Positions 33,930 through 46,410 of a stretch of DNA of 64,000 bases are shown here, in pieces. This stretch comes from Dryomyza anilis (lineage: Eukaryota; Arthropoda; Insecta; Diptera; Dryomyzidae): the NCBI GenBank assembly GCA_951804985.1, contig OX638131.1:1178001-1242000 (forward strand). Reading direction: 5' to 3'. The notes under the pieces were generated by a model. The model made no database searches. It worked only from the letters and a program-made list of their open reading frames with translations, and was not told the origin of the DNA. Every line of letters starts with the position of its first letter. Within the stretch, counting starts at the first letter, position 1. The position numbers and the translations under genes were made by a program.

Positions 33930-34845
33930 GAGTATTTAGTAGGATGTCCGATAATCGTACAATGTATCGTGTTGACTACAAAAATATGGGCTGGATGCTA
34001 TACCCGAGTAGAACGAGAGAACACACGACCAGGTGGAAACATCTAAAGAGGTTTTTAGATTCTCTTCCCAATTACACGAATTGTATTCCATCTTAGGTCG
34101 AATAAAGATTGTAGTAGCTGTCTTCACAATATCCATAGCACTTATATTTTGGGAAGAGAGGGATGAATCCATTATTTTGTGAGATCACAAAAAAATATTG
34201 ATACTCGCTCATATTAAAATCAACTTTTTTGTTAAATTCCACTCGGAGATTTGTTTTAAAGTCTTTATTGAGTATGTCATTCATAGTGCTTCTTTTATTC
34301 TTAATCTCCAAAAGTTTGGGTGCTTGTTGAACGAATATGAATGACAAATGCAAATGTCATCTGCAAAAGATTGGATTGGGTTCTGAGTCAATGACAGAAG
34401 GTCATAGAAAAATACCATAAATAATGACCGGGAAAGGATGGAATTCCGCCGAACTTCAGAATTAATCATATGCTATACGGAAAAAAAGACCAGCCATCGC
34501 AAATCATATTGAATGACCATGGAGAAAACTCAATACCCGTCAAGTAAAAAAATTACCGGCAAAGGCAAATAATTTTGATATCAGGGCCACACTGGAGCAA
34601 AGGTCAAAGGTTATATCCAGAGAATAACTTTACTCTTCCCGAAAAGGTGAATACAAATATTCCAATTTTCGGAAAGAACCGCCATCAAGTTACCGGTAAA
34701 TCTGGTCCTACGGAAACCATATTGCAGAATATTAAGTAATTCATTGTGCTCCAAATAATTCCCAATGTGGAAATTTATTACGCTTCGTATTACGTTTAAC
34801 TTGGTTAAAATATTATAAAAAAATCTTAATTCTTCTTTATATAGT
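33930..34845 (-). pseudogene. Broken non-LTR reverse transcriptase (jockey/CR1-like)
   Basis: Minus-strand frames in order give three conserved parts: QYGFRR (about 34724-34707), the catalytic box as FADD (34367-34356) and RPKMEYNS (34100-34077). Between them SLTQNPIQSFADD and KNKRSTMND-like stretches match the usual insect LINE order. Stops and frame changes break it into pieces, so it is dead. The upstream end abuts the TIR element at 34849. The 5' domain and 3' end are missing. Jockey versus CR1 cannot be decided. Confidence 0.75.
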
Positions 34846-34848
34846 ACA

Positions 34849-35340
34849 CCGAAAAAAAAAATCTTCAATATGAATAATTTATTCATAAATATTATGAATT
34901 TTTTCATCAACTACCAGATTCATCATATTGATACCACCGTTTATTAAATGACATATTAATGAATGCATTCATAATATATATGAACAAAATATTCAATACA
35001 ATGAATTTGAATTGTCATATTGATGAATTTGTTCATAATATTTTTTTAAACCACATTTTTTTTTTAAATAATTCGAAAAGAAGGGTTGTATAAATTGTAT
35101 TTAAAGAATAACAGTAAAAAAATAAAAAATAAAATTATTCGAAAAAAAAAATTCCGGACAAAAAAAAATTCCGAACAATAAAATTGTCAAAAAAAAAAAA
35201 TCGAAAAAAAAAAATTATACAATAAAATAAAAAAAATAAAATCTAAAAAAAAAATATTTTCGAAAAAAAAAATTCGAAAACAAAAAAATTCGAAAAATAA
35301 AAATTTGTTCGAAAAAACTTTTTTTTTTTAAATATATTCC
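34849..35340 (+). mobile_element. Partial copy of the CGCAG TIR element (Helitron-free)
   Basis: It matches 28233-28346 followed directly by 31104-31400 with the TTCATAATATATATGAAC site uninterrupted. It then continues into a TTCGAAAAAAAA-rich part. The terminus is degenerate (CACCGAAAAAAAA) and the right half is missing. Confidence 0.7.
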
Positions 35341-36965
35341 ATATATTCTATGAGTAACTCTAAGTTAAAGTGGCAGTTAGTGCTTAACCGACGATGGTAA
35401 AAACGGCCCTAAATCGCAGTTGATCGGATGTTTCAGTTGCCAAAAAGAAATAAATTTGCCTCTAAACATTTCCACCGACTTCTTAAGCAATTCCGGAGAA
35501 TAAAATTTTGTCATCAAAGGACCGTAAACACTGCTGTTGCAATCGAAGCTTAAGTGGCCGTTAAGTTTTGCGACTGCTACAAAATTCACGTAAATGTCAA
35601 TGAAATTCTGCTATTTAATGCATGTTTTCCATGCCGTGACTGTGCACTGCACAGTAGCGGCTGCAATGTTAGCACTAAAAACTGTAAATTTGTAAAAATA
35701 TCAAAATGACTGACTGGCTGACGAATGGATGGCATGACTATTTGCGAATTGATTACGCGCAATTTAACACTTGTTGTTGCCAGTCGCACAGTGGTGGCTG
35801 CGTCGATGGAACAAAGAATACTCTTCCAGACGGCTGCATTCAAACGCGTCGATTGTACGGTACGGTATACCATATATAAACACTCTGCATTAAAAATAAA
35901 ACTTGCCTGGTTTTAATGATTTCAACTTTTGCGATTTTTATATTGGATTTTATAGCCGTCTTTTTTACATTTTTCAGCTTTTGTAGCAATAAAATATTTA
36001 TTAGTTAAATGCAGTTTATAGAGTTTTACATTTTTACATTTCTGATCATTTCGCAATTCATGTTAAATGGCTGCGATTTTATTGCAAAGTCGACATCAAC
36101 ATCGGCAGCAGGAAATGCGGCTGGTTCTATCAAATGATTGCGCAATGTAAAAATTACAAAGGATGCGGGGATATTTATTTTTATCCAACTAGTTTCATTT
36201 TTAAAGCCTCGCTTAATGATGTTGAAAAATGAATTTATAAAATGAAATGCGCAATTAAAATGGCGGCATGTGGAAACGTACAAAGTCGCCATAAATGCGC
36301 AACGCATGAATAGCAACAAATACCACGGCAACCAAAATAATGATTCCTAAAAATGGCAGAGCAACAACAATTACAATAATAATATATATATGAGCTACAA
36401 CAAAACAAGGGACACGCTGAATAAATAAATAATGAACCGCAAAATAAATTAAATAAATGAAATTTAATATCGAGCTTACGACAAAAACAACATCGCCATC
36501 GACAGCAACAGCAACACATTTCAGCTGTCCTTTAATTGAATTTAGACACAAATAATTGACGTTGTCAAATATTCATAATGAAATTTAAGCCGATATTAAT
36601 GAAATTTAATGGGGCACAAGGAGGTCACGGAAATTTAATTTGAAATCAAGTAGAAATTTGTAAAAACTGTTTATTTGAAATTAATTTGTATTAGATGTTA
36701 GCACAAATATCATTTTACACAAAACATACAAAAAAACATCTAAGCCTTTTCAATTTTCTATAAAAAAAAACTCCAACCATTCATAATTCATATTAAATAT
36801 CAGAAAAAAAATCAATATAAGTATTAAATTTTAATAACTCAAAAAATCTGTTAAATTATTGAAATCACTGACAAAATTGAAATTTAAATTGTTTTATTAC
36901 TGCAACACACCAACATTTAAAACGAAGCACAAATACATAAACATGTGCATGTGTGTCAGCCTGTC

Positions 36966-37001
<36 letters not shown>

Positions 37002-38556
37002 TGAATATAGCGATTGTGCGCTTCATTCGATTTTAAAACCGTTAATCATGTGAAATCGAACATGTGTTTCGCAGTATATGTAAACACACACACCCACTGA
37101 CACACACATACAGCATACATTTAAACATATTCGACTGCATGTTCTTGGCATCGAAATATTGTATTTGTCACTTACACCCACTTGTTTCCGCTACAGCCGT
37201 CACGCCGTCACTCCGTCCCAACGTCCCATCGTCCCTTGTAGCAACAGCGCCATCTATTGCCTCATTTAGCATATTCCCATTTCCCCCCCATGACTTTTAA
37301 TATGATTATACCATATATTATTCTATATTCACTGCCGCCCGCCCGCCCGCACGCCCACTGCGCCATCGACAGAAAACACATTCAAATGGCGGGGTACAAA
37401 ACATTATCCTTGTTTCAACTCTGTGCCTAGTATATCCGACGGCAGTTGGTTGGAGCCAACAATTGAATTCATTTGCTGTCAGGCCATACCTTCAACCGAC
37501 TTCGCCACGACACTCATTCATAATTGAATAAGTTAATCATGACAAGTAATGCAATTACATTATATGCGTAATTTTCCGTTGGGTTGTTCGACGTCACATG
37601 GCAGGCACGAGTACTGGAAGCGATTCCCTTTTAAAGACTATAATAAGCTCTATTCATAAATATTAAATATGATAACTTAAAATAAACAAAAAACTAAATA
37701 CAGGTAATAGCTACGTTTTAGCATCTAAAGTACGAGGTATTTTTAATTCCCTTCGATATCTATTGGCTGAAACAAAATTTTAACTCTGCCATCTAAGCCT
37801 TAGACTCCAAAAAAGTAGTGACAAAAAACATAATATTTTTGATTAGAAGTTATTTTGAGTTACGGGTTACATGAATAATTGAACATGTTCCAAAAGAAAA
37901 ACTAAAATAAAACACAAGTATTATAAAACATCCATTATCAGCAATACCACGCTTTTAATGTCCATGTTTCGAATAGAAGTCCTTCAAAGTCTCCCATGTC
38001 TCGAAGATCTTCGAAGCCTCGAAACTTTTTCGAACTAACTTTTATAATAAGATGCTTATAGCATCTAATATTTAAAATTTCTTTTATATTCATATTTTGC
38101 ATTCATATTTAAGACAAGATTTTAAACATTAATCAACTCGATATCGCAATATTTTTCAAAGCAATTTCGAACTTAGGTTATTTTTTATTTCCATATATCG
38201 TAAAATGTTGGAATCGATAAATTTATCGACAGAACGCATCGATGTCTATCATTTATGGTCCAATTTTATGCTGGATATCGAAATTCTGCAAGTATGATCT
38301 CATAATGTTATGGAAACGGCATTTATTTCATTTAATTTATTATAAATTTTCAACAATCGTTGATAATTTTTCCTGTTTCATAATTTTGATAAAACAGTTT
38401 TAAAGTATTAGCCAAATCTTACTGAAACTTACGAAATAAAACTTTTATTCGAATTTTTTTTAATCTATTTTTTAAGATTTCATATTTAGCAGAAGTCAGA
38501 TATATTTGGAAAACTTTTGAGGTTTTATTTCAATTCCTGTGGACCAAAAAAGGTCT
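35341..38556. other. Unassigned DNA
   Basis: Moderately AT-rich. GC-richer patches at 35380-35900 and 37180-37500, no coding signal recognised. A CCGCCCGCCCGCCCGC run lies near 37340. Confidence 0.4.
36964..36998 (+). repeat. (GACA)n microsatellite
   Basis: About eight uninterrupted tetranucleotide units. Confidence 0.9.
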
Positions 38557-38569
38557 CGAAGAAGAAAAT

Positions 38570-38880
38570 AATAATAATAATAGTTTGGCGCTACAGTCCT
38601 GTATAGAACTTCGGCCGAGCTCTCTCACCATTTTGAGCTGTGCGTGTTATATTTGTACTCAAAGTGGTGGGACCTACAGTTTATTGCCGAAACCGAACGG
38701 CGGGTGAGAGCTTTTCATAGGCAATGGTTTTACTCCCGTAGGTTTGCCATTTACTGACGAGAGGTGGCGCGGTATAGAAAAATGTTTCTATGAAAATATG
38801 TTGTTAGCCCCAGTCCAGGCTTGAACCGAGGACTTTTCGGTTCGCAGTCCAACGCACTAACCACTGAGCTACCGCGGCTA
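38570..38880 (-). mobile_element. tRNA-derived SINE with 13-bp target duplication
   Basis: Minus strand: the head has a pol III A box TAGCTCAGTGG and B box GGTTCAAGCC, with a tRNA-like arm whose loop reads CTGCGAA (anticodon GCG, Arg-like by inference). The body follows, and the tail is an ATT-rich simple repeat. It is flanked by identical CGAAGAAGAAAAT at 38557-38569 and 38881-38893. The perfect duplication means a fairly recent insertion. The retrotransposition partner is unknown. Confidence 0.9.
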
Positions 38881-38893
38881 CGAAGAAGAAAAT

Positions 38894-40130
38894 GAGGAAC
38901 ATAAAAAATCGTTGTTGATTTTTAATACAATTTTCATTTACTTGAAAAATTTAGAAAAACACAAATCCAAACAAACAAACCATAGTGATCTGTACTCGGG
39001 GGTGCCTGATTCAGAATGAAAATAACCAATTTGAGACAGGATAAAAAATCAAGTAGATTTGAATAATTTTTCATACAATCGATATTCCACTAAAGTGATA
39101 AATACTGACCAAATAAAAAGTATTTCTGTTTGTATATAACGAAATTCAAAATATCGTTTCTTGCACATTATCAAGCTTACAACTAATGAAAATTACAAAA
39201 TTCATATTAATAAATCAGGCCAATTATCGTTGTCCATGAATTGCTTAGTCCAACTACCTTGGACTGCTCGCCACCGATCGTCAACGTTGAATGAACAATG
39301 TTTGACGAATGTCGTTGATTTATATGATTTGAAAAGAAAGATTCAAGAACAAGTAATAAGTAAAAGCGAGACAACTATATAAGTGTTTCAAACATGTGAA
39401 CGTAAAAATGAAGTTAGTTGTACACTTTTAAAGGTTATGCGTAAATAATAAAATACATTCTGCTACATGTTTCAAAAACTTGATTAGAGTTTTAAGGTAA
39501 AAAACTTTAATTGTTTTCAAATTATTCAGCTATCATTCAAATTCGAGTAAAAAATGTGCTAGGATTATGATCGGAAACTGGTAATTGTATTTATACAGCT
39601 TCAGAACTCAACCAATTAATCTGGCCATAGCCATATCTTCCCTTAAAGAGGAAATTTCTACTAGGTATACTTAAATAATTATTTAAATTCAGTGCTAAAT
39701 TCAGTCTACAGTTTTCAGGTGCTAATGTATTTAAAATTCAAAATAAAATTAAGATCGAGGAATTATGTTCGAATAATATGTATAATTCAGTCATAAATAG
39801 AGACCTGAACTGATCAGATTTGATTACTCAGGACTAAATTCAGCCGTAAATACTGCAGGATTAAGCAATTCATGCTCTGCGATCTTCAAATATGTGTTAA
39901 ATTTTGTATACAACATATCCGAATATATCTGTAATTTTTTATAAAATACTTAAGGAATATTTCTGAAAAACAAGGTTTGTAGTGAGCGCATAGCAGATGA
40001 TCTAATATTGAGACATTTTAAAGGCAGACAGAAGGCAGATGACAGAAGGCAGATGACTGCTTAAAATCATTCAAAATGTTCTTTTCTAGGAATTGAAAAA
40101 AAAATCGATAAAATGTGTAGAACACGACTT
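38894..40130. other. AT-rich DNA
   Basis: A small tandem repeat of GAAGGCAGATGACA lies at 40022-40060. No gene is supported. Confidence 0.4.
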
Positions 40131-40730
40131 AAAATAAAAACCAGTTGGGAAGGTTTGATCACACGGGAAATTTTAAAGTAGGGACATTTTATAGTAGGTG
40201 TTATTATGATAGTTGGAATTATCAAAATTATAGTCGGTCTATGCCGACTATACATACCCTACACATATGTGTGGATATAGGTCACCAGGTAATACGAATC
40301 CTGAAAATAACTACAAACTTCCAATCGCTGAAGAATTTCCATTCATTTGATACCCATATTTACAAATGGGTAGGTGTACCGTTTTCGATTTTTTTTTGGG
40401 AACCACAAGTCGTTTCGCGTGAAAACATTATTTTAATGTATTTGAGATGAAGTCAATTTATATTTGACCAAAATAGTTTACCTTACCACGTATACAGTAA
40501 AATTGAGCTGTAGATGTAAATTTTATATGAGGTATTTGAATATAAATGGTCAGATCACAGGTCACAATGGATCGATTTAGCCATACAGCATAGGTATATA
40601 AGTAATCTAAATTATTACTTTCATTTATCTAACTCTTCAGTTTTTCCATACTGTAGATGCTTCCTTCTGGGTGTTACAAACGGCGTTCCAAACTGAATAT
40701 ACCCTTACACTCTTAGTGTAGGGTATAACA
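40131..40730 (+). repeat. 'GGACATGGCT'-family relative
   Basis: Opens with CCAGTTGGGAAGG and ATACCCTACACATATG and closes with CTTAGTGTAGGGTATA, in inverted arrangement like 22830-23632. The middle is diverged and lacks the GACA tract. A TTCCTTCTGGGTGTTACAAA stretch near 40665 is shared in kind with 58540. Confidence 0.5.
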
Positions 40731-43700
40731 AGACGTAATACAAATGTCGACAAATAATTTTAATGCTATTGCATTGTAATTTGTCATCGAAATTAAGTTT
40801 ATTTCAATTTAAAAAATTTCATAGGTTTAAATCTTTCCTCAGCACTTGTTTTAAGTGAATATGATTTACCTCTGTACCATTGATTTCAGACTTATCTTAT
40901 AAATACTAAAACAAACAAAAAATAACAAAGACTTTTTTTTTTGCAGATTTTGCCAACTTAATAAACAAAATAAAATGCTAGTGATTTAAGAAATCCCTAT
41001 ATAAATGTTCAAATAATCATTACTACACAATTCTGAAGAGAATCCTTAATACTAAAACAAGTAACAACTGCAAATGAAACTACAGACGGTCGTTGTCCAA
41101 ATCAAGACAGCAAAATCAAACACAGTATATGAAACAACGACACAGTTCCGAGAAAAAGCAGCTACAAAATGTGGAAACATAATCTAGTCGAACGGATACG
41201 CAACAAGTCAAGGTAGATACTTTTATTTATTAAAATAGCAATTTATTTATTAAGTATTCTATTGAAAATTAATGAAGCATAGGGCACTTACTTTACAGCA
41301 AATTCTATTAAATTTGAGAAATACATATCCAATCTGATGTATGAATGTTGAATAATACATAAAACCATAGAAATTGAAACTAAGCTACACAAATAAAAAC
41401 GTTTTTCGATTGAAAAGTTGTTCATGTTCTGTTAATGGTTCTTCTAAACTAAGCCTCTAGAAAAGCATATTGAAGGAAAACATACGGCATAAGTTTCTTT
41501 TATTTTTGAGAATACCGATTTCTTCGAGAATACAAACCCCATTAATTGTGATGCAGGGCACGAACGAAAAACGAGTGCGAACCATTAAATGCCCGGAGCA
41601 CAAGGACACAGTTTGGTGTCCATATTGTAAACACTGCAGCAGATTAAAAATTCTTAAAATGTCCGACGCAAAATAATTACGCGACAGAGGACATTCGGAC
41701 GAATCGAGAAATCAGCGTTGGGCGATCTAAATAGGTCGACATCACGTAATCGAAGGAATTATCGAAGATTTGAAATAGTCAGACTATTGACAAATAACAG
41801 ATAATTTTAGGAAATGGAAAAAGGATTAAAAGATAAAAAGAATTAAACAATATAAAGGATTAAACGATTGATAACCTTTATTTGTTTTTTAGAATAGAAA
41901 AAAGAGAAAATTCAATTTATATTCCATTTCAAACGAATACTAGAATATGCCCTATTTTTGTATTTTTTATTAATTCGAAAAGTAATTTTTAAATTTGATG
42001 TTTGACATTATTGTCTACATCAAAGTATACATGTCAAGAAACAGCACTGTGAGAAAAGTAGACGAGCATGAAGACAAAAAAAATGTACCGCATAGAGTCA
42101 CACATTGCCACTAACACTGTAGCACGAAGGCTACGAAAAACATTTTTACGACTCGGACATGACCAGCATGTCAACTGCCTGCCTGTGGCAGGAGGACCAA
42201 CCAACCAAAATGTAAAATCGGGATCCGCAAAGAGCATTTCAAATGACGAAACAAAGTCAAAACTATGCGGCGAATTCGAATGCGAAACCGATTTGACAGC
42301 GATAATAAAAGGGCATCGGCAGGACATGCGGCAGGACGACCGGTGCAAAATGAATGTGCCTGCGACGTGCGGTTCGAATGCTGCAGTCGTGACTCCTCAA
42401 ACAAGAAAAAGCCAACAAAATAGGCATCGATTGCGCCGGAAACGCAGGGTACGTGAGCAGCAGTCCGTATTTTAGGCACGTCGAACAGTGACATTGCCGA
42501 AAAAATGCTCCAATAAATTCGCCATTGCGGACAAATTTGCTTTATTCATACTAATGTATGTAATTTAAGTGTGTTTTTTATCAGAACTCATTTGTGAGTC
42601 TGTCTGCCTATAAGATTAACAATTCTTTGGGTTTTTCATTATTTTTTCTGTCATCGATATATTGAAAATTTAAAGCATTTCGAGAATTTCGCATACTATA
42701 AAATTAGAGTACTGTATGCGAAAAATGGTAGTTCCCATTAAAATAAGAAAAACACAAAGATTGATAAAATTAAAGTTCAGGTTGCAAAAAACTTTGCAGT
42801 GCAATATCTACAGAACAAATTTAATAAAGAAATTAACGAAAATAAAAAAAGGACCTGTTGCCTGTTCGTATTATAGATAAATCATATCGCCGCACGCAGT
42901 CCACACTTAATGTGTGCGAAAAACTTTCTAAATCTTTTCCACATTCTAACCACAGCTGCTTTAGCAGCGGAAAGTAACTTATGGAACGACGAATATTATT
43001 AAATTAGGATAGTGAAAGACCGAGACCTCAACTGAAATGAACTTGGCCACAGAACTCATTAAAATTTCAAATCATTGATTATTATTTGCATTATTCATGG
43101 CGCCGCATCCAAGGAATGAGGCAGACCGCAAAGGAAATCGAAATAATTTGAAGCACGCCTACTCCCGATAAAACTACCGCTCTGGCTGAAAATCTGACGA
43201 TGTCATTGCTTTTATTAACTTGCCTTTCTTTCGGAGTTTCGAACAGCGGGGTCTCCTGTTCGACGTCTGCACTGGATTAACCCACTTGTGCCCAAGTGCT
43301 GGCGCTGACTGTGTCCTGATATGCCACAGTGTTTATTTTCCCTGCCTTCACTCCTTTTTCAGGCAGCCACATTTTGTTTATTTATTTTGTTTGTTGGTTC
43401 GACTGTCTCTTATCTCTCGTGTCTGTCGTACGTCCTGGTGTTTCTTCCTTTTTTTTATTATTTTTTTTTTTATTTTGTCGACTGTCGCGCATAAATAAAT
43501 ATCTATATTTATTTGCTGTGCTGCCTCTGTGTGTGTCCTTGCGCCTCCTCCTGCTGGCGCTGCTGCTGCTTGCCAACACTTGTATCCTTTGTAGTACTGG
43601 TTGCTATATCTCTTATGATTTGTTTTGTTTGTTATTTAGTTCTTTACCCTATCCATGTTGCTACGGTTCGTGATTTTTCGCAAACGACCCTCATTGTTGT

Positions 43701-45000
43701 GATTCGCTCATTTTCAAATCGGATTTTCATCCTTAGTCTATTCTTGTGCGAAATCCTTATCTCGCAGGATAATAGCTTTGTCTTGTCTTCGCTGTGACTT
43801 CCCTTCGATTGTGCGATGTGACTCGGTTAGAGACTTCTCGCGACTTCTCGCGCAGTGAATTATTTTCACTTTATTGAGTTTTCGATTTTGAATTGATTTT
43901 GTATGTTGTGTGAATTTTGTGCAGAGTCCTTTGTTCCTTTTTTGGGTGGAACCCACGTTTTGCATTTTTTAGATGTGCCTTATTTTAAAACACTTTGCAC
44001 GCGTTCCAATCGAATTGGGTATAAATTGGAAATAAAGAGACGCGACTTAATAAGATGCTAATGAAAGAACACCTAAAACGTAATTCGGGAAATCAGAAGG
44101 AATAAAGGAATGGTCCATCGATGCGTAAGTTCACAAATAAAAGAAAATAGTTAAATAAATGCAAAAAAAAGGTGAATACTTCAATATTTCAAGGAATTTA
44201 TTGTGAATTTGTAATATTAGAATTTAAATTTGAATCAATCATGGAAATTATGTGAACGTAAAGTACCTACCGGCTACTTTTTAAAGGCCAATAATAAATT
44301 TATTCAACTCGGTTAGATATGAATACCGAATTAGGTGAATTGCGTGCATTTGCAGGTAGCTTCGTCAACGTGTTTTTGTTAATTGAGAGTATTTAATATA
44401 TCACTTTGGGACGTTTTAACATTATTTATGGTATGCGTGACTGTAGTTCACAAATTCCGTCTCTTTCGTTGATGCATTTCATTTCTTTATTTATACCCAA
44501 TTCGGCGGGTCAAATAAGAAGTTGACTTGGTGTGCTTCCAGTTGCACTGCCACTGACATTGTTTATTCCCTGTTGACACAACAGATATTAATTAACAGTG
44601 AAACTCACCAATTATTAGCACAGACAAACACAATAACGTGACAAAAATGCAAACAAGACACGCTACATGATTTCCCGAGGGTGTAGTATAGAGCTAAAAA
44701 AATTTGTAGTACAAACTAAAAAAAATTTAATACAATTGAATAGTTTGCTTTAGCAATGGTCATGTTAGTGTAGGGAGGATGGTTATACCATTTCTGAATA
44801 GGTTTCAATAAAGAGAAGTTTTTATAAAAAAAAATATAAACATTGAATTCAAAATATTAAGTAGCAATTAAGATAAGTCACATTTAATACAGAATAGAAC
44901 AATTTGTATTCTGAAAAATCATTTTGATATCCAAAAGAGGTATTAGGAATTCTGAAACATTTTGATACTGTATTTTAAGTTTTAATTCTTGTTTAAAAGA
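40731..45000. other. Unassigned DNA with several GC-richer islands
   Basis: 42060-42480 has a 135-codon plus frame (42068-42475) without recognisable domain. 43120-43800 has overlapping frames rich in Leu/Phe from T-rich DNA. A short tandem GACTTCTCGC duplication lies near 43840. The remainder is AT-rich. Confidence 0.35.
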
Positions 45001-45029
45001 ATTTTATTGCTCCCGAAGCAGTGTTCACA

Positions 45030-45660
45030 CTTTTTGGCAATGCAAAAGGAGCAGATTTGAAAATTTTAGGGAGTAGAAATGAGTAAAAGGGAGTAGAATT
45101 CAAAATATTGCAAAATGGAGTAGATTTGATGTAAAACTAGTAGAAAATTAAATATAGTATATATATATATAGTTTGATATAAAGGGAGTAAAAATATGCA
45201 TTAGTGTATTCGATTCAAATAAATTTAATATTTTTATTCATTCCTGATTTTATGGATTTTCTATAATTTTGATGTATACAGGTGGTCTATTCTAGAGTTC
45301 GGGTGTATCTGAAAAACCCAATTTCAAAATTTTATTTATAAAAGTTGATATAAACGTATATTAAATTATAACTTCTACATTTTAGAGACCATGGCGAAAA
45401 GATTACATTTAATTTACAGATAATTAATCATAGTTTATATTTAAATTATAATATTGACAATTTATTTGGTCCGCAATAAATTGTTCTCATCATATTAAAA
45501 AAATGTAAGCAATTTTAGCAAAAGGGAGTAGATTTCAGTAAAAGGGAGTAGAAAATTATAAGAAAGGAGTAGAAAATGCTACTACCGGAGTAGATTTTAC
45601 AAATCCAAATGAAATGGAGTAGATCTACTCTGATCGGAGTAGAATGAGAAAACTACTCAG
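45030..45660 (+). repeat. Interspersed GGAGTAGA repeat cluster
   Basis: About ten occurrences of (G)GGAGTAGA, mostly preceded by AAAAG or AAAAT (for example near 45070, 45090, 45118, 45527, 45546, 45568, 45591, 45615, 45637). Spacing is irregular. No flanking inverted repeats were established. Confidence 0.55.
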
Positions 45661-45669
45661 AAGTCGGTG

Positions 45670-46410
45670 TAAAACGTGACAATAACAGCCAGATATTGTA
45701 TCTCGATAATCGACGAAAATAGTCACGCACGCCCGTGTGACTGACTTTTTGTATTTTGTAAAGCACAAATCGTCTGACGTCACACGGTTTGCAACGAGAA
45801 ATAATTTGTATTTCATAAAACTCAATCGCACGAATATTGTGTCAAGGCAGCTCCGTTCACTAAAATGTTTACAAAAAAAGCACTAATTGCACCTAAAAAG
45901 GAAGCAGATAAATTTCAAATAATTTTTGAATACACTATACCTTTCTGTTTATCCAAAAAAAAATCAATTTACAAAGCTAATTAAAAAAAATTGCAAAAAT
46001 TATGAAATTCACACAAACAAATATTTGACATCTTTCTCAGTACAGCTGGTTTTTGTTTACCGAAAATTTATGTCCAATCTATGTTTTTCTATTTTCTAAA
46101 CCAAATCACTGCAAAATTATGAATGGTTTGCGTATTTGCTAAAACAAATTGGATTTTAGTACTGCCAGATTCAAAAAATTGGTAATTTGGACTAAATTTT
46201 GATTTTTTTTTTGTATCAAGTTTGGTTATTGGTAACGCTTCATGTTTCGATGTTTACAGCGGTTTCATAGAACGTAAGAGGGAACAAAGTCAACGTACGA
46301 GCCAACGGGCGGAATGCGTAAAGATATGAAATACAACTTTTCAGACGATGTGAGAGTACTCACATGTGAGAGGACTCAGTCTCATCGAGATACAATATCT
46401 GGCTGTAAGT
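45670..46410. repeat. Inverted repeat pair (TCGAGATACAATATCTGGCT)
   Basis: The 22-base block at 46384-46405 occurs in inverse orientation at 45689-45710. Nearby CAGACGAT and ATGAAATACAA blocks also match in inverse order. This suggests the two arms of one element with about 560 bases between. The ends are not defined. Confidence 0.45.

Noticed and set aside
38800..38880. Possible tRNA gene on the minus strand
   Set aside because: A and B boxes are present, but the acceptor and anticodon stems do not pair well and target duplications show it is the head of a SINE.
42068..42475. 135-codon plus frame
   Set aside because: Not recognised; no splice or promoter support; a 107-codon frame on the other strand overlaps, as in other GC-richer islands.
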